This document shows positions 26,718 through 33,284 of a stretch of 64,000 bases of DNA, in pieces. This DNA is from Kitasatospora albolonga. GTDB lineage: Bacteria > Actinomycetota > Actinomycetes > Streptomycetales > Streptomycetaceae. A program made the translations under genes and the position numbers. The stretch covers positions 7,868,001 through 7,932,000 of the forward strand of contig CP020563.1 of the NCBI GenBank assembly GCA_002082585.1, in the 5' to 3' direction. Each line of letters opens with the position of its first letter. The stretch's first letter is position 1. The notes beneath the pieces are model-generated. The model was not told the DNA's origin, searched no databases, and saw only the letters and a program-made list of their open reading frames with translations.

Positions 26718-26753
26718 CGTCCGTGCGAACCCTGTGGCGTCCGTGCGAACCCT
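26718..26753 (+). repeat. 16-bp direct repeat with 20-bp period upstream of a secreted protein gene
   Basis: CGTCCGTGCGAACCCT occurs at 26718-26733 and 26738-26753. The 20-bp period is near two helical turns, so both copies face the same side of the DNA. The repeats end 80 bases upstream of the ATG at 26834, a typical activator position. Confidence 0.55.
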
Positions 26754-26833
26754 CCCGCTTTCCATGGACACTTCAAGGGGTGCGCCCTAACGTCGGGCGG
26801 CGGCGCGACCCCCGTCCGTAATCAAGGAGCCCG

Positions 26834-28423
26834 ATGCCCCCGCCGTACCGCCGTGCGCTCACCCGCGTCCTGGCCCTGACGCTCGCCGTCGCCTCCGTCA
26901 CCCTTCTGGGGCCCGTGACCCCGGCGGCGGCACAGGAGATCCCCAAGGCTCCCGGCCACCGCCTGGTCCCCGGCTACCAGGGCGCGCCCGCCACCGCGTC
27001 TCCGGTGCCCGGGCAGGCGCCCCCGCAACACCCGTACCTCGCGCCCAACGGCCGCAGCGGCATGCACGCGGACGCGGCGGGCAGCGGCACCCACCCCTAC
27101 CCCGGGCCGCTCGGCCGGAGCCCCGAGGTGGTCAGCGAGAAGATCGCCCCGATCGGCGGCGAGTGCGCCACCGCCACCTTCGACACGGCCGGGCGGCTGC
27201 TCACCGTCTGCGGCACCTTCACCGGCTTCCTGCTCAAGCTCCTCGACCCGCGCACGCTCGACACGCTCGCCGAGTACAAGCTGCCGCAGCGCTCCTCCAC
27301 CGTCGAGGCGATCACCCGCCTCGACTTCTCGAAGATCTTCAAGGACACCTCGGGCGGCGCCTACTTCTACCTGGACGACCAGGACCGCGTCGTCCTCGCC
27401 GACTCCCGCCAGCACGTCCTGCGCATCGGCCACCGGCAGAATCCGGACGGCCGGTGGGAGTTCGCCGTCGAGGACGACTGGGACCTCACCGGGCACGTCC
27501 CGCACGACTGCGTGAGCTGGACCAACCTCTTCCCCAGCGGCACCTGCGACCCCGTCACCTCCGTCATGCCCGACTGGGAGGGCCGGATCTGGTGGGTCAC
27601 CCGGCTCGGCCGGGTCGGCACGGTCGACCCGGAGACCTCCGTCATCCGCTCGGTTCGGCTGGCCGGTGAGGAGATCCAGAACTCCTTCTCCGTGGCCCGG
27701 GACGGCGTCTCCATCGTCTCCGACCACGCCCTGTACGGCTTCACGGCCGACCCCGACGGCACCCCGCGCATCCAGTGGCGCCAGACCTACGACCGGGGCA
27801 CCGGCACCAAGCCCGGCTCGGTCAACCAGGGCTCGGGCACCACCCCGGACCTCTTCGGCACCGATGAGCAGTACGTGGCGATCACCGACAACGCGGACGA
27901 CCGGATGAACGTCCTCGTCTACCGCCGGGGCACCGACGTCCCCGACGGGCGCCGACTGGTCTGCTCGGTCCCGGTCTTCCACTCCGGGCAGTCGACCACC
28001 GACAACTCCCTGATCAGCTGGGGCAACAGCCTCGTCGTCGAGAACAACTACGGCTACGAGAACCCCACCTCCCTGCTCCTCGGCCGCAGCGTCGTCGGCG
28101 GCGTCACCCGTATCGACGTACGGCCCGACGGCAGCGGCTGCGACACCGTGTGGGAGAGCGCCGTCCGCTCGCCCTCCACCGTGCCCAAGCTCTCCACCGC
28201 CAACGGGCTGCTCTACTTCTACGAAAAGGAGCCCAACGTCCTCGGCATCGACGCCTGGTACCTCACCGCCGTCGACTTCCGTACCGGTGAACGCCGCTGG
28301 CGCAAGCTGACCGGCACCGGACCCGCGTACGACAACAACTGGGCGCCCATCACCATCGGCCCCGACGGAACGGCGTACGTGGGGGTCTTCAACGGCATCG
28401 TGGCGGTACGCGACACCCGCTGA
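26834..28423 (+). CDS. Secreted beta-propeller-like protein of unknown function
   Basis: 529 residues. Signal peptide about 1-33 ending TPAAAQE. The body has repeated strands of propeller type (GRLLTVCGTFTGFLLKLLDPRTLDTLAEY, GRIWWVTRLGRVGTVDPET, YLTAVDFRTGERRWRKLTG), resembling PQQ/WD-like seven-blade folds. No catalytic motif is visible. AAGGAGCC upstream gives a strong ribosome-binding site for ATG 26834. The 16-bp direct repeats upstream suggest regulated expression. Confidence 0.65.
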   Translation: MPPPYRRALTRVLALTLAVASVTLLGPVTPAAAQEIPKAPGHRLVPGYQGAPATASPVPGQAPPQHPYLAPNGRSGMHADAAGSGTHPYPGPLGRSPEVVSEKIAPIGGECATATFDTAGRLLTVCGTFTGFLLKLLDPRTLDTLAEYKLPQRSSTVEAITRLDFSKIFKDTSGGAYFYLDDQDRVVLADSRQHVLRIGHRQNPDGRWEFAVEDDWDLTGHVPHDCVSWTNLFPSGTCDPVTSVMPDWEGRIWWVTRLGRVGTVDPETSVIRSVRLAGEEIQNSFSVARDGVSIVSDHALYGFTADPDGTPRIQWRQTYDRGTGTKPGSVNQGSGTTPDLFGTDEQYVAITDNADDRMNVLVYRRGTDVPDGRRLVCSVPVFHSGQSTTDNSLISWGNSLVVENNYGYENPTSLLLGRSVVGGVTRIDVRPDGSGCDTVWESAVRSPSTVPKLSTANGLLYFYEKEPNVLGIDAWYLTAVDFRTGERRWRKLTGTGPAYDNNWAPITIGPDGTAYVGVFNGIVAVRDTR

Positions 28424-28437
28424 GCCGCCGGGGAGCA

Positions 28438-28469
28438 CGCCGGTGGTGTGCGGAAGTGCGCCACCGGCG
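28438..28469. terminator. Hairpin after the propeller gene
   Basis: CGCCGGTGG (28438-28446) pairs with CCACCGGCG (28461-28469) around a 14-base loop that can form further pairs. It lies 15 bases after the stop and has no T-run, common for high-GC actinobacteria. Confidence 0.55.
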
Positions 28470-28507
28470 CACGTGGCGACCGGGCCGTACGCCCTATGCT
28501 CGCGGCC

Positions 28508-28888
28508 ATGGAGCAACGGGAAGTCGTGAAGCGCGTCATCGGCATCCTCACAGAGGCGCGTGAAATGCAGCGCCTGCTGGAGGCGGACCTCGAACGGGAA
28601 GATCTGGACGCGGGAGCGGGCGCCGTCACCGCCCTGCTGAACGAGACGATGCCCCACATCGCCATCCCCGACGACTACTCCGTCGAGGAGGTGGTGACCG
28701 TGGTCGGGCGTGAGGTCGGCGGTGCGGTCGAGCAGCTCGTGAGCGCGTTCACGCTCGCCTTCACGATGCTGGCGCAGGTGCACGACTCCGGACAGACGGA
28801 CGTCTCGTCGGCCGATGTCCTCCAGGACCTCGCCCTGCGCGTCGAGGCCGGCGGGCCGGAGGACGAGGGCGAGGGCCCGGTGCTGTAG
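28508..28888 (+). CDS. Conserved acidic hypothetical protein
   Basis: 126 residues from ATG 28508; ATG 28496 or an upstream start at 28448 are possible. It is helical and acidic (EQREVVKRVIGILTEAREMQRLLEADLERED, then AIPDDYSVEEVVTVVGREVGGAVEQLVSAFTLAFTMLAQVHD). There is no signal peptide, metal motif or known domain. It lies between the propeller gene and a very small helical protein; no link to either is visible. Confidence 0.55.
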   Translation: MEQREVVKRVIGILTEAREMQRLLEADLEREDLDAGAGAVTALLNETMPHIAIPDDYSVEEVVTVVGREVGGAVEQLVSAFTLAFTMLAQVHDSGQTDVSSADVLQDLALRVEAGGPEDEGEGPVL

Positions 28889-28978
28889 CCGCCCGCGCAC
28901 CGGTCCCCGCGTTCCGCGGTACGCGTAGGCATAGTGGAGAGGGAGAAGCGTGAATCTCCTCGCGGTACGGAGGCAGCT

Positions 28979-29158
28979 GTGGGTAAGAGCACCGACCTGG
29001 CCCGCGCGAAGGCGCGGCTGCTGAAAGGCATGAAGAAGGAGTCGGACGGCATCGCCCTCGGTGACGAGCGGATGAAGGCCGAAGGAAGGCAGGAGCAGGA
29101 CGCGGCCCGCCGGGAGGAGGAGCGGGCCCGCGCCCTGCGGGATTCCTCCGCCGACTGA
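28979..29158 (+). CDS. Small charged helical protein
   Basis: 59 residues from GTG 28979, which has GGAGG 5 bases upstream; ATG 28934 upstream lacks such a site. The sequence (KARLLKGMKKESDGIALGDERMKAEGRQEQDAARREEERA) is a highly charged, likely continuous helix. Family unknown; resembles small Streptomyces CsbD/plasmid-like conserved proteins only in composition. Followed by a strong inverted repeat. Confidence 0.5.
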   Translation: MGKSTDLARAKARLLKGMKKESDGIALGDERMKAEGRQEQDAARREEERARALRDSSAD

Positions 29159-29162
29159 GGGA

Positions 29163-29204
29163 GGAGGCGCCCGGACCGTCGTCACGCACGGACCGGGCGC
29201 CTCC
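29163..29204. terminator. 17-bp stem terminator hairpin
   Basis: GGAGGCGCCCGGACCGT (29163-29179) pairs with 29188-29204 with one mismatch around an 8-base loop. It lies between the plus-strand small gene (stop 29158) and the convergent glycosylase gene (stop 29299) and may serve both. Degenerate TTTCCGCGTA motifs follow at about 29209-29270 and have no clear role. Confidence 0.7.
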
Positions 29205-29298
29205 GGCGTTTCCGCGTAGGCGTTTACGCGTGCGGTCTCCGGCTGTCTCCGGTATTTCCGCGTACGGTCGGTCCGGGCGTCTCCGCGTTTCCCGGGGC

Positions 29299-29967
29299 TC
29301 AGCGGGCCCGTGCCGCTTCCATGACCTCGTCCACGATGTCCCGGTCCAGCGCCGCCCGCACGAGCGCCGCCGCGAACACCGCGTCGTCGTGCCCGCGCCC
29401 CGCCTCGGCCGGCCTGCCGGGGGAGGTGGGCAGGCCCAGCCGCTCGGCCCCCCGCACCGCCTTCGTCCCGGTCCAGGGGCCGATCTCCGGCCAGAGGGAC
29501 TGCACCTCGCGTACGAAGATGTCGGCCCCGGCCGGACCGATGCCCGGGACGCGCCGCAGCCCTTCCATCAGCCGGTCGCGGTCGCCGTCGGCCTCCTCTC
29601 GGAGCCGCCGCAGATCGCCCCGCCAGATGTCGAGGACGAGCTCCGCGCCCTCCCCGAGCTGGGTGGCGGTGCGCTCGTCGTAACGCCGGTAGTGGCCCTC
29701 GCCCAGCGCGTCCACCCGCTGCTGCCAGGTCGCGTCCGCCATCCGGCGCGGGGTGCGCAGGCCGTGGCCGTACAGGGCCCGGGCCGCCGCCACGGCGACC
29801 GGGGCGCGGATACGGGCGGAGAGCAGGAGGCTCAGCACCAGCAGCTGGTAGAGGGGCTGCGGGGTGTTCTTCAGCCGGATGCCCGCCTCCTCGGCGTACG
29901 TCCGGCCGCAGTTCTCCACCAGCGCGTCGGCGATCCGGCGCGCCGAGGGGGACCGCCGCCCGCTCAT
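29299..29967 (-). CDS. HhH-GPD base-excision endonuclease-like protein
   Basis: 222 residues. A helix-hairpin-helix motif VPGIGPAGADIFVREVQ near 140-156 and the surrounding helical frame (LYQLLVLSLLLSARIRAPVAVAAARAL) resemble endonuclease III/HhH-GPD glycosylases. The C-terminal four-Cys iron-sulfur cluster is missing; the only Cys is at residue 20. The catalytic Lys/Asp pair cannot be placed with certainty. It is coupled to the DUF6480 gene upstream by ATGA. Confidence 0.7.
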   Translation of the reverse strand: MSGRRSPSARRIADALVENCGRTYAEEAGIRLKNTPQPLYQLLVLSLLLSARIRAPVAVAAARALYGHGLRTPRRMADATWQQRVDALGEGHYRRYDERTATQLGEGAELVLDIWRGDLRRLREEADGDRDRLMEGLRRVPGIGPAGADIFVREVQSLWPEIGPWTGTKAVRGAERLGLPTSPGRPAEAGRGHDDAVFAAALVRAALDRDIVDEVMEAARAR

Positions 29968-30146
29968 GCCAGACCGAAGACCCGGGCCACGAAGAACCCG
30001 GCGACCAGCAGCGCCCCGAGCACGATCAGGCCGATCCAGACGGCCGGGTGCTCCCAGACACCTCCGTCCGGGCGCTCCTCATGGGCGTCGCCGATCGAGC
30101 CCTCGGCGGGGGGCGTCTCTCCTGGGGGATTCAGCAGAACAGCCAT
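29964..30146 (-). CDS. DUF6480-like small membrane protein
   Basis: 60 residues: an acidic, Pro/Gly-rich N terminus (NPPGETPPAEGS) and one C-terminal TM helix (AVWIGLIVLGALLVAGFFVARVFGL). This matches the short Streptomyces DUF6480 pattern. Its stop overlaps the start of the glycosylase gene, so the two are co-translated. Function unknown. Confidence 0.65.
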   Translation of the reverse strand: MAVLLNPPGETPPAEGSIGDAHEERPDGGVWEHPAVWIGLIVLGALLVAGFFVARVFGLA

Positions 30147-30283
30147 GAACCCAGGGTCCCCCGGTCCGCGCTCCGGTGCACGCCGTACCGGACCCGCCCC
30201 CGTCCGGCCACCCGTACAGGGCCGTACGGAGGCACCCCGGCGGCGGAGCGCTGTCCGGCGCGGAATCGGGGCACCGTCATGGA

Positions 30284-31504
30284 ATGCCTGGAGTTTCCGC
30301 GCCCGTCATCAAGGCACCCGTCATCAAACTCGTGCAGCGCACCACCGAACCCGCGGGGGTACAGACGCTGCGCTCGACCGCGGCCGCCGTCATCGCCTAC
30401 TCCGTGGCCGTCTGGGCCCTGCCCGAACCGGCTCCGCTGACCGCGCCCCTCACCGCGCTCCTGGTCGTACAGGTAACGCTCTACGCCACCCTCACCACCG
30501 GCATCCGCCGGGTGAACTCCGTCGTCGTCGGCGTCCTCATCGCCATCGCCTTCAGCTCCCTGGTGGGGCTCAGCTGGTGGAGCCTCGGCCTGACCATCTT
30601 CACCTCGCTGCTGATCGGGCGGCTGGTGCGGGTCAACGAGTTCGTGCCCGAGGTGGCGATCAGCGCGATGCTCGTGCTCGGTGTCGCCCAGGTCGCCGAC
30701 ACCGCCTGGGACCGGGTTTGGGAGACGCTCATCGGGGCGGTGGTGGGGCTGCTGTTCAACCTGGTCTTCGCCCCGCCCGTCTGGGTCGGGTCGGCGGGCA
30801 CCGCCATCGGCTCCCTGGCCACCCGGATGGGCACCATGCTGCGCAGCATGGGCGAGGAGGTGGTGGGGAACAACCCCGTTCCCCGGGCGGCGGCCCGGCT
30901 CCACGAGGCCCGCAGACTCGACCACGACATCGTCGAGGTCGACGCCTCCCTCCGCCAGGCGGAGGAAAGTCTCACCCTCAACCCGAGGGTGAGACAGGGG
31001 CTGCTCCACCGGGTCGTCCTGCGCACCGGACTCGACACCCTGGAGATCTGCGCGGTCGTCCTGCGCGTCCTCTCCCGCACCCTCACCGACCTGGCGAAGG
31101 CCCGTACCGAGGAGACGCTCTTCCCGGCCGATGTGGCGGACCTGCTCCAGGAACTCTTCGGCCAGCTCGCCGACGCCGTCGAGAGCTTCGCCGAACTGGT
31201 CACGACCCCGCTCGCCGCCGACGGCGAGGCGGCGGAGGACCGGCTCGCCGACGCGCTCGCCCGCAGCCGCGCGACCCGCGACCGGGTGGCGGACCTGCTC
31301 CTGGAGGACGTCCAGGAGCACCCGCGCGAATGGCAGCTGCACGGGGCCCTGCTCGCCGAGATCGACCGGGTGCTGGCCGAGCTCGACATCGACGAGCGCA
31401 CGAAGCGGCTCGGCGAGGAGCTGGACCGGCGCTCGTCCGAGGCCCACGAGCGCCACCCCCGGCTGCGCGGGATGGTCCGGCGGCTGAGCCGGACCACGAC
31501 GTGA
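30284..31504 (+). CDS. FUSC-family (aromatic acid exporter-like) membrane protein
   Basis: 406 residues from ATG 30284; an earlier frame start at 30176 looks non-homologous. The N-terminal half has about six TM helices (LTALLVVQVTLYATLTTGIRRVNSVVVGVLIAIAF, ISAMLVLGVAQVA, IGAVVGLLFNLVF), as in YccS/AaeB-like FUSC proteins. The C-terminal half is a soluble helical bundle rich in heptads. The family is linked to export of aromatic acids, but the substrate here is unknown. Confidence 0.75.
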   Translation: MPGVSAPVIKAPVIKLVQRTTEPAGVQTLRSTAAAVIAYSVAVWALPEPAPLTAPLTALLVVQVTLYATLTTGIRRVNSVVVGVLIAIAFSSLVGLSWWSLGLTIFTSLLIGRLVRVNEFVPEVAISAMLVLGVAQVADTAWDRVWETLIGAVVGLLFNLVFAPPVWVGSAGTAIGSLATRMGTMLRSMGEEVVGNNPVPRAAARLHEARRLDHDIVEVDASLRQAEESLTLNPRVRQGLLHRVVLRTGLDTLEICAVVLRVLSRTLTDLAKARTEETLFPADVADLLQELFGQLADAVESFAELVTTPLAADGEAAEDRLADALARSRATRDRVADLLLEDVQEHPREWQLHGALLAEIDRVLAELDIDERTKRLGEELDRRSSEAHERHPRLRGMVRRLSRTTT

Positions 31505-31609
31505 AACCTTCCCGGCGGGGTACGCGGGATGCGGAAGCCCCCGGTCACTGGTTCGCTGGGGGCAGTGTCCCTTTGGTCCGATGCGGCCCCTACGGCCCGA
31601 GGAGTGGTG

Positions 31610-31801
31610 ATGAACGGTTCGGACGAACCCGCCGAGCTGGCGCGGCAGATGCGTGAGAAGGCCCAGCAGCTCGCCGAGGCGGCGGAACGCGCGACCGACC
31701 CCGAGGAACGGCAGCGGCTGGAGAAGAAGTCCCGGACGATCCGGGACCGGAGCGAGCAGCAGAGCGGGATGGCCGCCGGAGACGTCTATCCCCAGAAGTA
31801 G
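31610..31801 (+). CDS. DUF6381-like small protein
   Basis: 63 residues. Helical, charged (ELARQMREKAQQLAEAAERATDPEERQRLEKKSRTIRDRSEQQSG), matching short Streptomyces DUF6381 proteins. ATG 31610 has GAGGAG 5 bases upstream. It is followed by a perfect 15-bp terminator hairpin. Function unknown. Confidence 0.7.
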   Translation: MNGSDEPAELARQMREKAQQLAEAAERATDPEERQRLEKKSRTIRDRSEQQSGMAAGDVYPQK

Positions 31802-31815
31802 GTACGCGGTTGCCC

Positions 31816-31848
31816 GCGCCCGCCCCGGAACGCTTCCGGGGCGGGCGC
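31816..31848 (+). terminator. Perfect 15-bp hairpin terminator
   Basis: GCGCCCGCCCCGGAA (31816-31830) and its exact reverse complement (31834-31848) are separated by CGC. Located 14 bases after the DUF6381 stop and upstream of the convergent PHP gene. Confidence 0.8.
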
Positions 31849-31924
31849 TCCGCGTCCGGGCTCCTCACGTCCGTGCTTCAGGAGTACGGGACGCGGCGCT
31901 CCAGGGGTACGGGGCGCGAGGGCC

Positions 31925-32932
31925 TCACCCCGCCCACTCCAGTACCCGTTCCACCGGCCAGGTCGTCACCACCCGGTCCGCCGGTACGCCGCACTCCTCG
32001 GCCCGCGCGCAGCCGTACCGCTGCCAGTCGAGCTGGCCGGGAGCGTGCGCGTCGGTGTCGATCGCGAAGAGGGCGCCCGCCGCCACGGCCCCGCGCAGCA
32101 GCCGACGGGGCGGGTCCAGCCGCTCGGGCCGGCAGTTGATCTCCACCGCCGTCCCCGCCTCGGCACACGCGGCGAAGACCCGGTCCGCGTCGAACCGCGA
32201 CTCCGGCCTGCCGCGCCCCGACAGCAGACGGCCCGTGCAGTGGCCGAGCACATTCGCCTGCGGATGGCGTACGGCCGCCTCCAGGCGGCGGGTCATCGGG
32301 GCCGGGTCCATCCGCAGCTTGGAATGGACCGAGACCACCACCACGTCCAGCCGTTCCAGCAGCTCCGGCTCCTGGTCCAGCGAACCGTCCGGCAGGATGT
32401 CGCACTCGATCCCGGTCAGCAGACGGAACGGCGCCCACTCCTCGTTCAGCCGCGCCACCACCGCGAGCTGCTCCCGCAGCCGGTCGGGCGACAGGCCGCC
32501 CGCCACCGTCAGCCGGGGCGAATGGTCGGTGAGCACCGCCCACGCGTGCCCCAGCCCGGCCGCCGTCCGGCCCATCTCCTCGATCGGGCTGCCGCCGTCC
32601 GACCAGTCGGAGTGCAGATGGCAGTCGCCCCGTATCCGGGACAGGAGTTCCCGGCCCTCCTCGGGCGCCGGTGAGGCCGCGGCCTCCTCCTCCAGCCGCT
32701 CCAGATAGCCGGGGACCTCGCCCGCGTACGCCTCCCGGATCACCCCGGCCGTACGGGGACCGATCCCCGAGACCTGTTCCAGGGTCCCCGCGGCCACCCG
32801 CCCGGCGACCTCCCCGGGGGCCATCGCGGTCACGATCCCGGCGGCCGTCCGGAACGCCTTCACCCGGTAGGTGGCGGCCTGCGAGCGCTCCAGCAGGAAC
32901 GCGATCCGCCGCAGAGCGGTGACGGGGTCCAT
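31925..32932 (-). CDS. PHP-domain protein with N-terminal helix-hairpin-helix
   Basis: 335 residues. The N-terminal 75 residues form an HhH region (RIAFLLERSQAATYRVKAFRTAA, VSGIGPRTAGVIREA). From about 100 a PHP phosphoesterase domain begins with GDCHLHSDWSDGG (His105, His107) and includes TDHSPR, GIECDIL, VVVSVHS, LGHCTGRLL and INCRPERLD, a full metal-ligand set. This is the PolX layout without the polymerase palm. Possible roles are nucleic-acid phosphodiesterase or phosphatase. ATG 32930-32932 has GGGAGGTG 4 bases upstream. Confidence 0.8.
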   Translation of the reverse strand: MDPVTALRRIAFLLERSQAATYRVKAFRTAAGIVTAMAPGEVAGRVAAGTLEQVSGIGPRTAGVIREAYAGEVPGYLERLEEEAAASPAPEEGRELLSRIRGDCHLHSDWSDGGSPIEEMGRTAAGLGHAWAVLTDHSPRLTVAGGLSPDRLREQLAVVARLNEEWAPFRLLTGIECDILPDGSLDQEPELLERLDVVVVSVHSKLRMDPAPMTRRLEAAVRHPQANVLGHCTGRLLSGRGRPESRFDADRVFAACAEAGTAVEINCRPERLDPPRRLLRGAVAAGALFAIDTDAHAPGQLDWQRYGCARAEECGVPADRVVTTWPVERVLEWAG

Positions 32933-33284
32933 CGGCACCTCCCCAGGGGCGTCGGCCGCCGCACGGGCCACCCGTCCGGGCCGCCTGTCACCAGGATGGC
33001 CGCAGCCGCGCCCGGACGGCCACCGCACGGCGTCCCGCCCGGGCCGCACGAGGCCACCGGCGTCCCGCCCGGGCCGCACGAGGCCACCGGCTTCCTGTCG
33101 ACTCCCCACCGGCTTCCGCCGGACGAGGCACCGGTTTCCCCCGGCCCGCTCGCTGGAGGGCCCGAGGGGAACGGCCGCCACCACCGCCCCCAGCCGCACC
33201 GGAACCCCGGCCACGGGCCCGCCGGAGCGGCCCCGGCCGGTCCGCCGACGTGCCTGCCCCCTCGGGCTGGAGCATCCTGACTGT
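32933..33284. other. 352-base intergenic stretch with a 30-bp tandem duplication
   Basis: Divergent promoter region between the PHP gene and the SpoIIE phosphatase. CGTCCCGCCCGGGCCGCACG plus 10 more bases (33031-33060) is repeated exactly at 33061-33090. No other structure is obvious. Confidence 0.75.
33031..33090. repeat. Perfect 30-bp tandem duplication
   Basis: Two identical, adjoining 30-base units, 33031-33060 and 33061-33090. The lack of any mismatch suggests a recent slippage or amplification event, or a selected double binding site. Confidence 0.8.

Noticed and set aside
28448..28507. Extended N terminus of the acidic hypothetical protein
   Set aside because: It overlaps a hairpin and lacks a ribosome-binding site; the shorter start at 28508 is preferred with doubt.
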